Shown here: piece by piece, positions 22,637-34,607 of the stretch
How positions within the stretch are numbered: position 1 is the stretch's first letter
How the letters are laid out: each line of letters starts with the position of its first letter
Made by a program: the position numbers and the translations under genes
Source: Ephydatia muelleri
Taxonomy: Eukaryota; Porifera; Demospongiae; Spongillida; Spongillidae
Direction: 5' to 3'
Length of the DNA stretch: 64,000 bases
NCBI GenBank assembly: GCA_013339895.1
Contig: JABACO010000001.1
Location: 5,606,218-5,670,217 of the forward strand
Notes under the pieces: model-generated
The model's database searches: none
Told to the model about the DNA's origin: nothing
Seen by the model: the letters and a program-made list of their open reading frames with translations, nothing else

Positions 22637-24874
22637 ACACCAGGCCCTGTTTTTTATACCCTAGGAATTTAATACAAAACCCCAAATGTATATGTAAGCA
22701 TAGTTTAATTACTTGTATTTTTTTGCATCAGAACATTACATGACTGTGTAAATCAAAACATGTGTACATGTAAAAACTACTTGAGCAGTGTTTGGTTCAA
22801 AAAGCACGTTTTCAAGCACGTTTTCGCCTCATCCCAGGTTATTGCATAGCTATCCATAATAACAGCTGTGATTATCCACATAATGAAAGGGAAATCACTT
22901 GAAAAAAATACATTAAATCACTTACTTCTGGCCACACAATAAATTTACTGAGTTGGGAAAGTGTCATTGATGCCCGTTTCCCCACATCACCCTGAACACC
23001 TACAAGGTAGAGCTCTATCTCGTGTACCTAACAGTACATATCAGTGAGGCGCGTAGCATAATACACACCAATATGGATTGTCTTTTCTGAATGCTTTGAT
23101 ACTGGAGGTGTTATTTGCAAATTATGATGTATGCCTTCCAGTTAAAATCTGTTGTATTAGTGGCTGTAAGTAAATTGTTATCTTACATGCATTAAAAATT
23201 CCTGCATGCATGCATGCATGCTTCAAGCACCTCCGTCTTCTTCACCACTTGTCTAATAAAATGGTGATTGGCTTCTTCGTAATGGTGATAGAGCTGAAGT
23301 TACATGTGTTGCACACATTTTTTGTGTTACAATTCTGCTTTTCTTTTCAAAAGATTAGATGGGAAATATCTGACGTAATGTTTTCTTCCCCACCTCGAGG
23401 CACCAAGGTCATCAGGGTCCAGACCAGGATTTTCATACTCAGGCACCAAGAAGTCATTTGAATCAGTATCAGAATTCAAAGAAAGCGCTTCCACTTTCTA
23501 CGTCATCATCATCTTCTTCATTCACACTAAGATGTTCCATCACATCTGAAAAAGTTGACAATTACATATGCATGCATACTATAATGGATTTTTTTAACCT
23601 TAAATTGCATCATCTGCCTTCTGCAGTGGATGCAGTGCACCAATGGACAATTCATGTGCCATTTGCTTCCTGAATCGACTCATCATGTTCTGTGGATATG
23701 CTTTTTATTATGCCTAGCTACAGTGCTTAGTGTTTACTTGTGTGTATATGCAGTCTTGACTTTCAACTTGCAATCGTGCTGCCTATGTAATGTTATGCAT
23801 GGTAAAATAATGTATTAATGGAAACTTACAAGACATACAAAAACGACAGTCCATATGAGTTGCTCTGCCTTGGTGAATTGCTGATCTACATGTGCATTGT
23901 TAAAAAAAGCAATTGTGTATTTATTAAAAGGTACATTAAAACTCGTCAGTGCTGGGAATTAGCATACTTCCAGCCAGAATCACAGAGATGCACCTCTGCT
24001 CTATGCTGCATTTCATTGCAAAGATACAGCCTACATGTATAGCATATAGAAATTTCATGCACATATTATCATAAGTTAGTTTTATAAAATCACTTACCAA
24101 ATCCAGTTAACTGCATCATCATCAGAGCAGTGCATTGAATCAATGCTTTGAATGAATTGTGCTTGTGGATAGACTACCTAGTATTTCCATCGTATAATCG
24201 ATGATTCATACGGTATAATCTCCTAATCAAATTATGTACCGATCTTCAATTTACCAGTAGACTCCAATGATTTGGTTTGTGTACAAGAAAGAGCAATTTC
24301 TCATAGCTGCATACATTATCACCCTAGAGTAGAAAAATGCAATGCAATATGCCATCAAGTACATTCACTGATGCCGGATAATTCACTTTTGAGTGCCTTC
24401 TGACTGATAAGTAGCCACGGCGCTTTCAGCAGAGGAATAAATGTTGGGTCAAAGGTCATGATTTTTTTCCCATTCTGTTGAAAAATCTATAATGTGTAAA
24501 ACATGTGCGTTGTAATCAAGTAAACCTTAGTAGCAGCCTCTTGCAATAGTTCCATATAGGCAGCTCAGAAATGATCTAAATGGATTGCGATATAAATTTT
24601 CTTCAGGAACTAATCACTTACAATTACCATACCTTTGAGTCAAGTTGATCATCAAACAGTAGTTTCTGTAAGTCACTCTTTTCAAGTTGGAACACTTGCA
24701 TTGGTACTGGAACTTTATGGCACAACTTTAAGAATACAATCATACTATATGTAATGTGGGAAAGCATTATTCTCATACTACCTCAGCTTCTATCTGTGGT
24801 GGTAGGCTGCTGTAGTTCTGGTTTGGGCATTTCAGGATACTGTTATGTTATGAATTTTAACTCACAAGTATTCC

Positions 24875-24912
<38 letters not shown>

Positions 24913-25228
24913 GAACAAATAACTGTCTTTGAAGAAATGACTGCAGATCTATTATTAATTAGAACTATACCAGATGACATATTTACCCCCTTACCTTCGT
25001 CATTGATGTTGTGTTAATTGCAAGACATACATTTTCCTAAAAGTTGGAAGGCTATATTTTCACACTGCTGTAGCTGTAACACTACAACCTCAACTAATCA
25101 AAATCGGTAGCTGTTATTATGCTTATCATTGAATCATCATAGTGGATCCACTCATTTCTGCTTTTCATATTACATGTATCTGTGAATTAAATCGGATCTA
25201 TGGCCATTTAATGAACAATCATTATTCA
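21860..25228. other. Intergenic, homopolymer tracts
   Basis: AT-rich, no convincing gene or exon chain. It contains a poly-C run of about 34 at 22598-22631 and a poly-G run of about 34 at 24877-24910, plus a (tgca)n run at 23203-23220. Short frames around these tracts are not credible. Confidence 0.45.
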
Positions 25229-25517
25229 TCGCTTAGTTTGGTCACAAGGTTGCACTTTGTCACTCTCACAGGTTGTGACATAGCCACGGTCCTCAGAGGG
25301 GTGGATCACACCCGTGACACATGCACAGATGTGTGACACAGACCTCAGGAGATGCTATTGTGGTGCAGGATTCCTAGAACATCGCTTAGTTAGGTCACCC
25401 TGTCACTCTCACAGACCTGTGTGACATAGCCATGGTGCTCAGAGGGTGGGTCACACCCATGACACATGCACAGATGTGTGACACAGACCTCAGGAGATGC
25501 TATTGTGGTGCAGGATA
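25229..25517. repeat. Tandem duplication, ~150 bp x 2
   Basis: Copy 1 (25229-25381) and copy 2 (25382-25517) both start cgcttagtt(t/a)ggtcac and share 'tcactctcacag', tgtgacatagcca, gtcctcagagg/gtgctcagagg, 'cacatgcacagatgtgtgac' and gacctcaggagatgctattg. Copy 2 lacks a stretch of about 14 bases. A third cgcttagttt begins at 25517 and runs into the hairpin element that follows. Confidence 0.85.
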
Positions 25518-25518
25518 C

Positions 25519-25612
25519 GCTTAGTTTCGTTCCCAGACCAATATGACGCAATGTTTATCGCATAATGTCACGCTCCATATACGCAACGTATAGGGTCTGG
25601 GGACGAAACTAG
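25519..25612. mobile_element. Short MITE with AGTTTCGT.CCCAGACC ends
   Basis: Left end agtttcgttcccagacc and right end ggtctggggacgaaact are inverted copies with one mismatch, enclosing about 60 bases of unique sequence. The terminus resembles those of the hairpin at 56895-57018 (ctcgtccccagaccc), suggesting one MITE family. Confidence 0.65.
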
Positions 25613-25619
25613 AATATAC

Positions 25620-26122
25620 GAACATACCGGCGAAAGAAATTAGTTGAAATTCATCACGACGAACAGTTGTCGCAGTGCTGCCTTTTATGCCTTGGATTAC
25701 ATCAATTATGGCGTACGTAGAAACCCAGGGGAACCTAAATCATCGTGAAGGGTTTCAAAGTTTCAGACACTTCATGCATAGACCAGCTAAGAGCAGACGA
25801 TGTGATCCAATTCCCATGGACCGGCTAATGTCGAGTTGTAGTAAATGTATATGTATATGTATTTTTATAACCAGAGGGATTCAGTACTTGATTCCAAAAG
25901 GGCATCTTACGTGACACGCCCAAGTCTGTTGCCAAGTTCCTCAAGGAGCAGAGTGGCTCAGCAAGATGAAGATCGGAGAGTTCATTGTGGAGTGATACGA
26001 GTTCAACATGGTGGTGCTCGAGTATGTGTGCAGAATGAACCTTTTGATCAGAGCTACATGTACATTGAACAAGTGTTCAAAAGAATGTGTTTTTGTCAGA
26101 GGAAACTAATATCTCAACAGCA
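25620..26122. other. Intergenic, nothing firm
   Basis: No supported gene. Short open frames overlap each other without splice logic. Confidence 0.35.
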
Positions 26123-26313
26123 CACACTGCGCCACAGCATTTAGTATGTAGCGTTGTGCAGAGTCTGCATACCGACCATGTGCAGATGGGTCTCATTGAA
26201 GTATCCATATGCAGACGTCTGCATATTATGGACACTTCAATGATACTCATCTGCATAAGGTTGGTATGCAGACTCTGCACAACGCTGCATACTAAATGCT
26301 GTGGAGCAGTGAC
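26123..26313. mobile_element. Foldback/MITE rich in CTGCATA motifs
   Basis: Near-palindrome centred at about 26217 (atatgcagacgtctgcatat). Left end ctgcgccacagcattt pairs with aaatgctgtggagcag at about 26294-26309. Outer and inner arms carry 'gttgtgcagagtctgcata', gtgcagatg and 'ttgaagtatccat' with their complements. The motif tctgcata/tatgcaga recurs several times. No coding capacity. As RNA this would fold into a hairpin of about 90 bp. Confidence 0.8.
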
Positions 26314-26319
26314 AGACTT

Positions 26320-27280
26320 GTAATTTGGGAAAACTGAGGTGACCATCAATTAAACAATCCTGGAACAGGGAAAGTACTAAAAAGAGTTTGCAGACTGAAG
26401 AAGCTCCATCCAAGAAAGATGTGAGTTTCAAATTTAGATGATGCTGTATTGAATATTAAAAAAAAAGATGTAAAACTGTGCCAAAGGCACCTAAATTCAC
26501 AATCCCTATTTTAGCTGGCTCCACTATAGTCCATTCCACCAGCCTCTCCATCAGCCCTCCACTACAGCCCATTCCACCAGTCACTCCACCACAGTCCATT
26601 CCATATGTTTCTCCACTAAAGTCTAGTTTAGGTAAATTGCATGGTTCATATAAGTGTTAGGGTCACATTTAATTTCATTCATGCAGGTTCTGCCCCATAA
26701 AGCATACAAATGTTTTATTTTTATAAATGCATTATAATTCTTTGTCCCTCTTTAGTGAGTTCCAGTTTTTCATACGGTTTTAGCTGGTCTCTTTCTTGCA
26801 TCGAATGTTTAGAAACATTACTACTTAGAATATCAACACAAATTCAAATTACACTACCTCTGTAATAGCAATGGAAGACATGCTATAGGACGTTGTTTTA
26901 ACACCATCACTTTACTGGTGACCGCCGATTTCTGCATATGATACCTCACGTAACGGTGGAGAAAATAACAAAAGAAAGTGTTTATTGATCACGGTGCAAA
27001 AATGCACGATCACGAAGTCACGTGACAACTTCACTTTCCATATTTGTTGTTACGTAGTTGATCAACTTTACACTGTAATCAGATTTGTGATATCGTTCAC
27101 AAAACAAAAGCCAATGATATACTGAAAAAAAAATATGCCGGCTCAAGTACCATGATTTCGACTGTATAGTTTTAATTTGTGATATGATTATAATTATACA
27201 GTATACATGTGCAATATTATGTGCGATAATGTATTGTATATTTAATGTACAATGGTCTGCATCACATACCTAGAACATCA
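26320..27280. other. Intergenic; small proline-coding minisatellite
   Basis: Positions 26515-26615 hold imperfect repeats of 'ccattccaccagtc(a/t)ctcc', which give a Pro/Ser-rich frame. No support for a real exon. The remainder is AT-rich and unassigned. Confidence 0.35.
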
Positions 27281-27281
27281 G

Positions 27282-27529
27282 TTGGGACAGTTTCCGCGAA
27301 AATTGCCCCACGGTTAAAATGTTATAAAAATGCATCGCGTTTGAATCGCTATAACTTCCCAACGGATAACGCTATCGACTTCCTATTTTCAACACTTCAC
27401 ACTACACCATTTCACTATGAAGTGATGAAAATAGGAAGTCGATATCCGTTGGGAAGTTATAGCGATTCAAACGCGATGCATTTTTATACCATTATAACCG
27501 TGGGGCAATTTTCGCGGAAACTGTCCCAA
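27282..27529. mobile_element. Short foldback element, TTGGGACAGTTTCC ends
   Basis: Left end ttgggacagtttccgcgaaa and right end tttcgcggaaactgtcccaa are perfect inverted copies. The arms of about 107 bp pair almost throughout (gcatcgcgtttgaatcgcta with its complement, 'ataacttccca', 'cgacttcctatttt') around a loop near 27393-27422. Terminal and subterminal motifs match the 826-bp element at 49916 (tgggacagtt, 'gcatcacgttt', 'ataacttccca'), so it is a short relative lacking the inner arm modules. Clean target duplication is not evident. Confidence 0.85.
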
Positions 27530-27552
27530 ATACTATAATCATATAATAGACT

Positions 27553-27795
27553 TCAAAATAAGAATTTGGCATCAGTCAGAGATGATCGGGACCTTATCAT
27601 GTGTGTGTGATCTTTGTCTATGAAGTATCTGAGGATCATCTTTGAATCTTTGAACAATTCGTCCCGCAGTTCCATGGCCTTGTCGACAGCTGCAGTATCT
27701 GTAAAATGGATGTCAGCTGCAGTACCATATTTAACCCGGTAGATTTTAATATCTGTTATCTCTCCGCATTGATTAAAGAATTGCTCTGTGCTGCA
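27553..27795 (-). CDS. RRM-like RNA-binding exon fragment
   Basis: Minus-strand frame EQFFNQCGEITDIKIYRVKY, then GTAADIHFTDTAAVDKAMEL and DSKMILRYFID, ending in a stop after 'TDAKFLF'. The pattern FF..CGEI..IKIY…G.A.I.F.....A..A fits one RNA-recognition-motif fold lacking a clear RNP2, which would lie in an upstream exon. No further exons were found with confidence; sequence at 27800-28090 is microsatellite-rich. Identity is tentative. Confidence 0.4.
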   Translation of the reverse strand, partial: CSTEQFFNQCGEITDIKIYRVKYGTAADIHFTDTAAVDKAMELRDELFKDSKMILRYFIDKDHTHMIRSRSSLTDAKFLF

Positions 27796-28094
27796 AATCA
27801 TAATGAAGGGTGGTATGTGTGTTGCATGTGTGTGTGTGTATGTTATGGAGAGGTTGCTGCCTCTCCTATACGCAAGACCTGGCGAAATGCATCCTTGGCT
27901 GTATTTGATTCTGTGTGGGTGTTCTTGTTCAGGTGTGTGTGTGTATATTTATATGTATGTGTGTGTGTGTGAGTGTGTGTATGTGTGTGTGTGTTATGGA
28001 GAGGTGCTGCCTCAATTTCAAGCTTGGCTAATTGGTGCATGGTGCTCTGTATATACATATACATTTGCAAATGTACAAATGTACATATAAAGAT

Positions 28095-28335
28095 AGTTTG
28101 GGTATGCTGTATACACCCATCCTAGCTCCAAACACTCAGGGTCATTGATTTTATGCTTTTGGGTCTCAGCCTCGTCTGCTGCAGCCCCTTCAGACAGGTT
28201 TGCTGCTGTTAGGATTGAAGGGATTAAGGGAGATGTCACTGTGATGTCAAAGGCAGCAAGTTTCCTTCTCCCCCAATTGAGGACAAGTACATCAGCTGGC
28301 CGGATATTGCTTAGGTCAGATTGTAAGCCCGCTGC
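28095..28335 (-). pseudogene. Retroelement ORF C-terminal fragment
   Basis: The minus strand encodes SNIRPADVLVLNWGRRKLAA, then FDITVTSPLIPSIL, 'LSEGAAADEAETQKHKIND' and CLELGW. The RPADV…W…..AFD..V.SPL………GAAA..AE..KH..ND.KC.ELGW pattern is a module I associate with the C-terminal end of retroelement ORFs in marine invertebrates. After ELGW the reading degenerates into microsatellite. No start, RT or stop is present in frame, so it is a fragment. The family assignment is from memory of the pattern. Confidence 0.5.
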
Positions 28336-28469
28336 CCAACTCTACCCTCACTCCAAGGTGGGAATGATGGCAGAACTGAACAGACACATTAGACAATTGT
28401 GGCGAGTGACGACACCTGTTTTACAGGACAAGCGGGAGGAAAGTAACTAACCACTGAATTCGTACTCAG

Positions 28470-29756
28470 CTCACAATAATTTTTCACACTGCCAATCAAA
28501 CATTATACTGTACATGTATGTACTACATTTCATAATTGCATTAATCTTAAAACCACAGTGGTTGGAAAGCAACTGATGATATGGGTACATGTAACCAGCT
28601 CAGCAAAAGGTCATGGATGCAGTCACTCTTAGAAAAGCCTACAAGTATAAGATCTGCAAATCTCTACCACATACACATGCACATGGCTCTATGTATATAT
28701 AGCTGCATGGCTACAACATTGTCTGCCCCCCTGTCCCCCCCTCGCACACTCTAATCGTATGCCCCAACATATGTATGCCAGTGTGTCCCATTGTATGCGC
28801 CCATTGCCAGGCTTAGGCCTAATTCATTGTACCTTCCCTTCCATAAGTCTAGGGAGAAAGAAAACTGCTATATTATGCATAGCAAGCTAAAAAAACTACG
28901 AAGGTGTTTAGTCCTGCAACATAACAAATGGATAGGCACACATGAGGTGTTCTTGCTTGCTGCCATATCCAAAGACATCCTCTGTAGAGAGAGATAATTC
29001 TGATTGCCATAGCTATCAGACCTGCAGGATACACATGTTTTAGTCTGTGTACAGAGGTCTGGTATGTATGGGATCTGGCATAGGTTGTAGTGTGGATCTG
29101 GTATGTGGACTATGAAATGTTATTAAAAGTATGGTAACTATGTGTTAATGTTGTGAAGGAGGGGGAGAGGGGGGGGGGGTGAATGCAGCTTAATGTGCCT
29201 TGCATCACACCATACCACTAGATGTGGCTGCATACGGCAAACTGCTCATTCGGAGGCAAGGTTTAATACTGCGGCAAGGCCACCCCAAAGTGTACTACGG
29301 ACAGGACAGTCCTTGGCTTCATTACATATATTGCTATTGCAGAGGGCAGGAGTTTGCCCTTCATATGATGCAGGGTGATGGATGTTCTGAATGACATCAT
29401 GAGGAATGTGAACGATCCGTACTGACATGTTTCGTATTGCAGAAATTGCAATACAGCATAACGTTTCTGGAAATTGACTCAGCAGGTGGCAACATACTAT
29501 ACTCAATTGTTAATGGCAGCAATTAATTGCTTGCAACTGGTCTTCTGGAACTATCCAGTACCTGCCACACACAAGTTGAACTCCTGGTGAGTGTTATTCG
29601 CATTCATAATCATTCATATCCTTTGTAACAATAAAGGAGAATAAAACCACTGCACTAGAACAGAAGATCAGCAAAGGCTTTAATGTTGATGATGGACCGT
29701 GCATGGAGAGCATCCAATTGTGCCTAAATAGATTGGGAGTGTTTCACCAACACTAC
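28470..29756. other. Intergenic, nothing firm
   Basis: Contains a purine tract (gggggagagggggggggg, 29161-29179). Overlapping frames at 29200-29400 on both strands lack family features. No gene is called. Confidence 0.4.
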
Positions 29757-29977
29757 TGTTGGAAATCATGTCCACACAATTCTGAAGGTACTGGTATACA
29801 TGCACAACAGGCAAATTACATGTGATGGTATGAGTCATGCATTTCAGCCCTCCAATGCAAAGCTCTTGTGGTGTTTTAACAACTACTCAAGACACATCAG
29901 TCATTTCTGAACCATACTGCTACAGTTCTAAAAATGTAATTCTCTATATGATTGCAACACCATTACACCAGATATGA
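29757..29977 (+). repeat. Directly duplicated segment, copy 1
   Basis: Matches 30727-30974 along its length: 'tccacacaattctgaaggta', tatacatgcacaacaggcaa, gtgatggtatgagtcatgc, ttcagccctccaatg and ctctatatgattgcaacacc. Copy 1 lacks the 'gctgctgcacaagaactaca' stretch present in copy 2. It stops at the left end of the foldback element at 29978. Confidence 0.85.
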
Positions 29978-30256
29978 CAAGTAAATAAAAATTCTGTATG
30001 AGAAAGTTGGTGGGATATAGGATTTGAAGGCAATTGGTGGTGTAAAAAGCAAGGAAACAAGGTCTTATCAGAAGGGAAAATGTAATAGTCCTATAATTAG
30101 CACATTTAAAGGGCGTATGTTGTTTGTGTGCTAAATATAGGACTATTACATTTTCCCTTCTAATAAGACCTTGTTTCCTTGCTTTTTACACCACCAATTG
30201 TCTTCAAATCCTATATCCCACCAACTTTCTCGTAGAGAATGTTTTTATTTACTTGT
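29978..30256. mobile_element. Foldback element, ~130-bp arms
   Basis: Left arm begins caagtaaataaaaa and the right arm ends tttttatttacttg. The arms pair through 'agaaagttggtgggatatag', gtgtaaaaagcaaggaaac and aatgtaatagtcctata, around a loop near 30095-30130. A single diverged arm of the same family lies at 52432-52535. No coding capacity. Confidence 0.85.
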
Positions 30257-30263
30257 TTTCTTA

Positions 30264-30726
30264 ATTTTTTTATCACACCCAATGTCTAATTATACAAGAC
30301 AGAGGCTGAGAGTCGATTGTGTATCAGAGTATAACATCAATTATTTATATAAAAGCGAGTCCTCCATCTGATTCTGAAGCTAGTGGTGAAATTTTGATCG
30401 CTAAAAGTGTTCCTGTCCTGAGTTATGCGTTGCCAAGAAGGAGGAGGAGAAGAAGACGACCCGCCCCTTGTTCCGAGACTGGGTACGAGAACGGGCAGTA
30501 CACTCTTGTTCTCTACAACCACGCGGTTCTGCGACATGAAACAAAACCAAACTACTCATTTTTGACTTCTAGATCGATTGCTAAAACAAGCTACACGATC
30601 CGATAGTCGGGAGTGTTGTTACAGACGGGGCGCGTTTTTTTAATGACTTCATAGTCGGGGTCAAATCCTATATGGAAGTTTCTAACGAAACTTCCGATAA
30701 AGTGCCTAGGCAAGTGCTTATTTTGT
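30264..30726. other. Spacer between duplicated segments
   Basis: Holds gatcgctaaaag/gatcgattgctaaaac, an 'aggaggaggagaagaagacg' purine stretch and no supported gene. Confidence 0.35.
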
Positions 30727-30974
30727 TGGAAATAATGTCCACACAATTCTGAAGGTACCGGTATACATGCACAACAGGCAATTAAAATGTGATGGTATGA
30801 GTCATGCTTTTCAGCCCTCCAATGTGAAAGCTCTTGTGTTTAACAACTACTCAAGACACATCAGTCATGGCTGCTGCACAAGAACTACACACCAAGTTCT
30901 GAACCATATTGCTACAGTTCTCAAAATGCCATTCTCTATATGATTGCAACACCATTACACAGATATGATAAAGT
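30727..30974 (+). repeat. Directly duplicated segment, copy 2
   Basis: Second copy of 29757-29977, about 970 bp downstream, with small indels and the additional 'catggctgctgcacaagaac' stretch. Flanked on both sides by 'gataaagtgcctagg(c/t)aagtg' (30697-30716 and 30968-30986), so the segment itself sits between short direct repeats. Confidence 0.85.
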
Positions 30975-31029
30975 GCCTAGGTAAGTGCTTATAATATCAG
31001 TTGTTTAAAGCAAGCTTCTTTTATACATG

Positions 31030-31320
31030 TATAGATGAGGCCATCAAGATGTTGTTTGCAACTCTGGACAGCACATTTGGGGACATGAAGAGAACTGTAA
31101 AAATGCATCTCCTAGCAGATCACATGGTGGAGTGGATGTGAACACACCAAGCTTAATGAGAGAGCAGGAAGCTGAATCAATTCATGCCAAACTCAACTCC
31201 TCCTTAGCATGACCTTACTCTGGGATAAGGGATCCCAAACTAAAGCTGAAAAGCATAATGAAGGATCGAGTACTATCTCAATGTCTCACCACATATATCA
31301 ACTGCAGTGCCGCCGTCAGT
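31030..31320 (+). pseudogene. Degenerate transposon-type ORF fragment
   Basis: Plus-strand readings in more than one frame give AIKMLFATLDSTFGDMKR, then 'SLMREQEAESIHAKLNSSL', 'YSGIRDPKLKLKSIMKDR' and CLTTYI. The E.ESIHA..N.L……D…LK.IM….L pattern is like C-terminal ends of multi-copy DNA-transposon-related proteins in cnidarians and sponges. Stops and frame changes show it is dead. Assignment from pattern memory only. Confidence 0.35.
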
Positions 31321-32227
31321 AAGAAGGCCAATTAAGAAAAGATAAAAATATCCAAATGGCGGCACTGTATTGACATATTCAGTGGTTAAATTACTCATAC
31401 ACGAGCTTGGTAGCTTAATGATAACAAAAACAACTAAAAAACATCTTAAACTCCTATAGCAACACCTTTGAAGAACAAATAAGGCGGGATTTGTAGCAAA
31501 ACAAATGCGATTCGTGGGTACCCACGCTGTATCATTAATCTTTGAACCGGATGGCTCTTTTTAGAATAAATAAACAGGCAATGAAATTGATATCATTGTA
31601 TTTCAAACGCTTCGCTGCACATAGTTGTGCCATCAAATCCTAGATATTGTTAAAGATGTACTTCGAAAACCCGTATCCGTAAAAATACGACTCTAAAATA
31701 TTGTAACTCAAACACTTTTAAAAGCAAGCCCTAAAATTATTTTGCCATCACTAAATAAAGAAGTGTACTATCCTCTAATACACAGTCCCATAAAATCACA
31801 ATCTAATCTGATTGAGTGATTGAATATACAGTACTAGGTATGAAAAACTACATTTTGTGTATATTTCTATGAAAAGTGCTGTTTTGTCAAAATATTACAA
31901 TTTGAAGGCTGTCAGTGCTTTTCATAATTTGCTCTCTGTAACAGATGATTTAAAACAATCTTCATGTTCCGCTATCTCTCCCCCTCCTTAGTGGACAAGT
32001 CGATATGGAAGCAAGTACTCTGCTATTCAGCACTAGTGCAGTGTGTCACGTGTCTTTTCATGGAAGTTAGAGTTGCACTCAAGGAAGTCCTCAGCCAGTT
32101 CTCTGAACTCATCAAACCTTAACACCAGGTGAGCCCTACGAGAACCCTCCCACATCTGTTCTGGCACTCATCCCCAGTCCTCTGTTTGTACAATTTGATC
32201 GATAAAGCCGTTGACATAGTAGATACA
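31321..32227. other. Intergenic, AT-rich
   Basis: No gene, RNA or clear repeat was recognised. Confidence 0.4.
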
Positions 32228-32309
32228 TACCGGGTGTCCACGAAAGAACGCAATCTATCAAATGTTATTCCCGTTCAAAAGCATTGCGTTCTTTCGTGGA
32301 CACCCGGTA
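32228..32309. mobile_element. 82-bp perfect hairpin (mini-MITE)
   Basis: Two perfect 27-base inverted copies, taccgggtgtccacgaaaga… at 32228-32254 and its exact complement at 32283-32309, surround a 28-base loop. The ends TA…TA and size suit a minimal MITE; a precursor hairpin for small RNA is also possible. Perfect pairing implies a recent insertion. Confidence 0.8.
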
Positions 32310-32489
32310 TATGTCGCAGAACAACATATCTAGACTGAAAAGAGTTATACCTATCTGATCATCTTGCTAATAGAATTGTAAACATGTTCTAAAATCCGTC
32401 TGATTAAATATGTGTGCTTCATTATATTAAGATCGTTTATCTATCTAAAATCAAGACAACATTTTAATTTCCATCTTGTATAATTTATT

Positions 32490-32842
32490 CATAAACGAAT
32501 TTATTTGTCGACGAATGTATTGAAAAACAGCAATGACTAATATTTCATAATGCATTAGGTCACGTTTTAATTCTGTTCACGAACTGGAACTCGCAAATTA
32601 ATCATTAATGATATTTTTATAATTGGTAGGGATTGGTAGGGATTCCCCCTCTCACCCTCCTTATGGTAGCGAGAGTTCTGAACTTGGAGGGTTGGTAAAT
32701 TAGAGTATTCGTTTAGGAACAGGTCTGGGATCGCTCAAACCTAACTTCAGTTTATAAAATTAGTTTTCACGTCCATATCAGTACTGAACTGAACGGTACC
32801 AGCAGCTCGATATATATCCAAATACCGACTCACGGCGAACCA
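32490..32842 (-). repeat. Dispersed repeat copy B
   Basis: Inverted relative to 15099-15335 and longer, sharing 'gatcgctcaaacctaact', ccctctcaccctcctta, gagagttctgaac and aactggaactcgc with the complement of copy A. It runs straight into the scaffold gap. Confidence 0.7.
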
Positions 32843-32942
32843 NNNNNNNNNNNNNNNNNNNNNNNNNNNNNNNNNNNNNNNNNNNNNNNNNNNNNNNNNN
32901 NNNNNNNNNNNNNNNNNNNNNNNNNNNNNNNNNNNNNNNNNN
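32843..32942. other. Assembly gap (100 N)
   Basis: Exactly 100 undetermined bases, the usual placeholder for a gap of unknown size. It cuts off the 3' end of the AAA+ ATPase gene, and joins repeat sequence to gene sequence, so adjacency across it is not guaranteed. Confidence 0.99.
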
Positions 32943-32955
32943 TTGCTACGGTTAC

Positions 32956-33379
32956 CTTCTGTGCATGGCTTCATCAAGGTCATGGTGTCTGTTGGTTGCC
33001 AAGATGATTACGCCATCGTACTGTTCAATCTGGGACAACGAACCACCATTGGAACAACAGGGGACAGCCATCGAGTCTCCCTACCTCTGTCAGCAGCACC
33101 CCTAGATTGGGGTTGGGGCGCGATTCTCTGGACTCGAACAGCGACTCACACTCGTCAAAGAACAGGATGGCGTTGTGGATCTTTGCTTCCCTGAAGAGGA
33201 ACTTGAGAAGCTCCTTTTAAGCGAGAAAGAACAAGTGATGTCATGTTGGGACCATAATGAAAACAAACAGAAAATTTACATCACACACATGATCCCTTCA
33301 GTGTAGACTCCACCTCCATCACCACCCCACCACACATACACATGCACACACACACACACCACACCCACACACACACACA

Positions 33380-33432
<53 letters not shown>

Positions 33433-34482
33433 ACACACACACACACACGCACACACACACACACCTTGCTAAGGTCTTTCTCTAGCATTGACACGGTCAC
33501 CAGAAGCACTTTCTTCTTGAGAAATTTGGCCACTGCATTTGCTGTCATGGTTTTCCCTGGAAACAACAGATGTGTATGCGGGAAAAAAAACCCGATCCTC
33601 ACAACAAACAAGTTTATCCCCAACTTCCAAGCCCCATAATGGTACCTCCATACACGGAAACATGGAATGTAAACTACGCCACTCCAAACAATTACATTGG
33701 TGCATGGCCCTGATATGGCCCCTCCCACCTGCCCCTCCCTGATATGGCCCCTCCCACCTGCCCCTCCCAGATATGGCCCCTCCACCTGCCACTCCCTTAT
33801 ACTGCATGGTTCCTCCCATGTGGCCACTCCAATCAGGCCTCTCCCTGAAATGGCCACTCCCACATGGTCCATCAAGTCTTTACCTGTTCCTGAGGGACCA
33901 TAGAACAGTAGACACAATCCCCTTGCTGTTCCTTTGGTGCTCAACCCTAGGTCCTTACAAGTCTGGAGTGATGATTGTGTGTGTGTGTGTGTGCATGTGT
34001 GTGTGTGTGCATGTGCATGTGTGTGCATGTGTATGTGTGCATGTGTTTAGCATGTGTGTGTATGTGTGTGTCCAGGCCAATGTGTCAACAACTGGATGAG
34101 GTGATGGTGTGCACCTTCTGGAAGAGGTCAAAGGACTCGAATGTGTTGAGCAGCATGGTGATGTGCTCAGGTGGGAGGGACACCTGGGCTAGAGTGACCT
34201 CCGGAGTGTACAGATCCTGAGGGAGGAGGGAAATAACAGCATGTGTAAAGGTCTGGGGAGGAGGGACAACCCCCCCTCCCCCCCAGTACCCTATATCTGT
34301 GCCCTCACCATGGTAACAGCCATCAGATGTAAGCCTCGAGTGAATAACTACACAAATATGCCATACATACATACATTAGTGTTCCCCCGTCAAACCTGCT
34401 AGCTTCTATCAACCACTACGCGATTTAGTATAGCATCACTTGACAAACACTAACCACACCAATTTCACCTAAGTGCTTAGGC

Positions 34483-34528
<46 letters not shown>

Positions 34529-34564
34529 CACACACACACATGCACACACACACTGCACACACGC

Positions 34565-34607
<43 letters not shown>

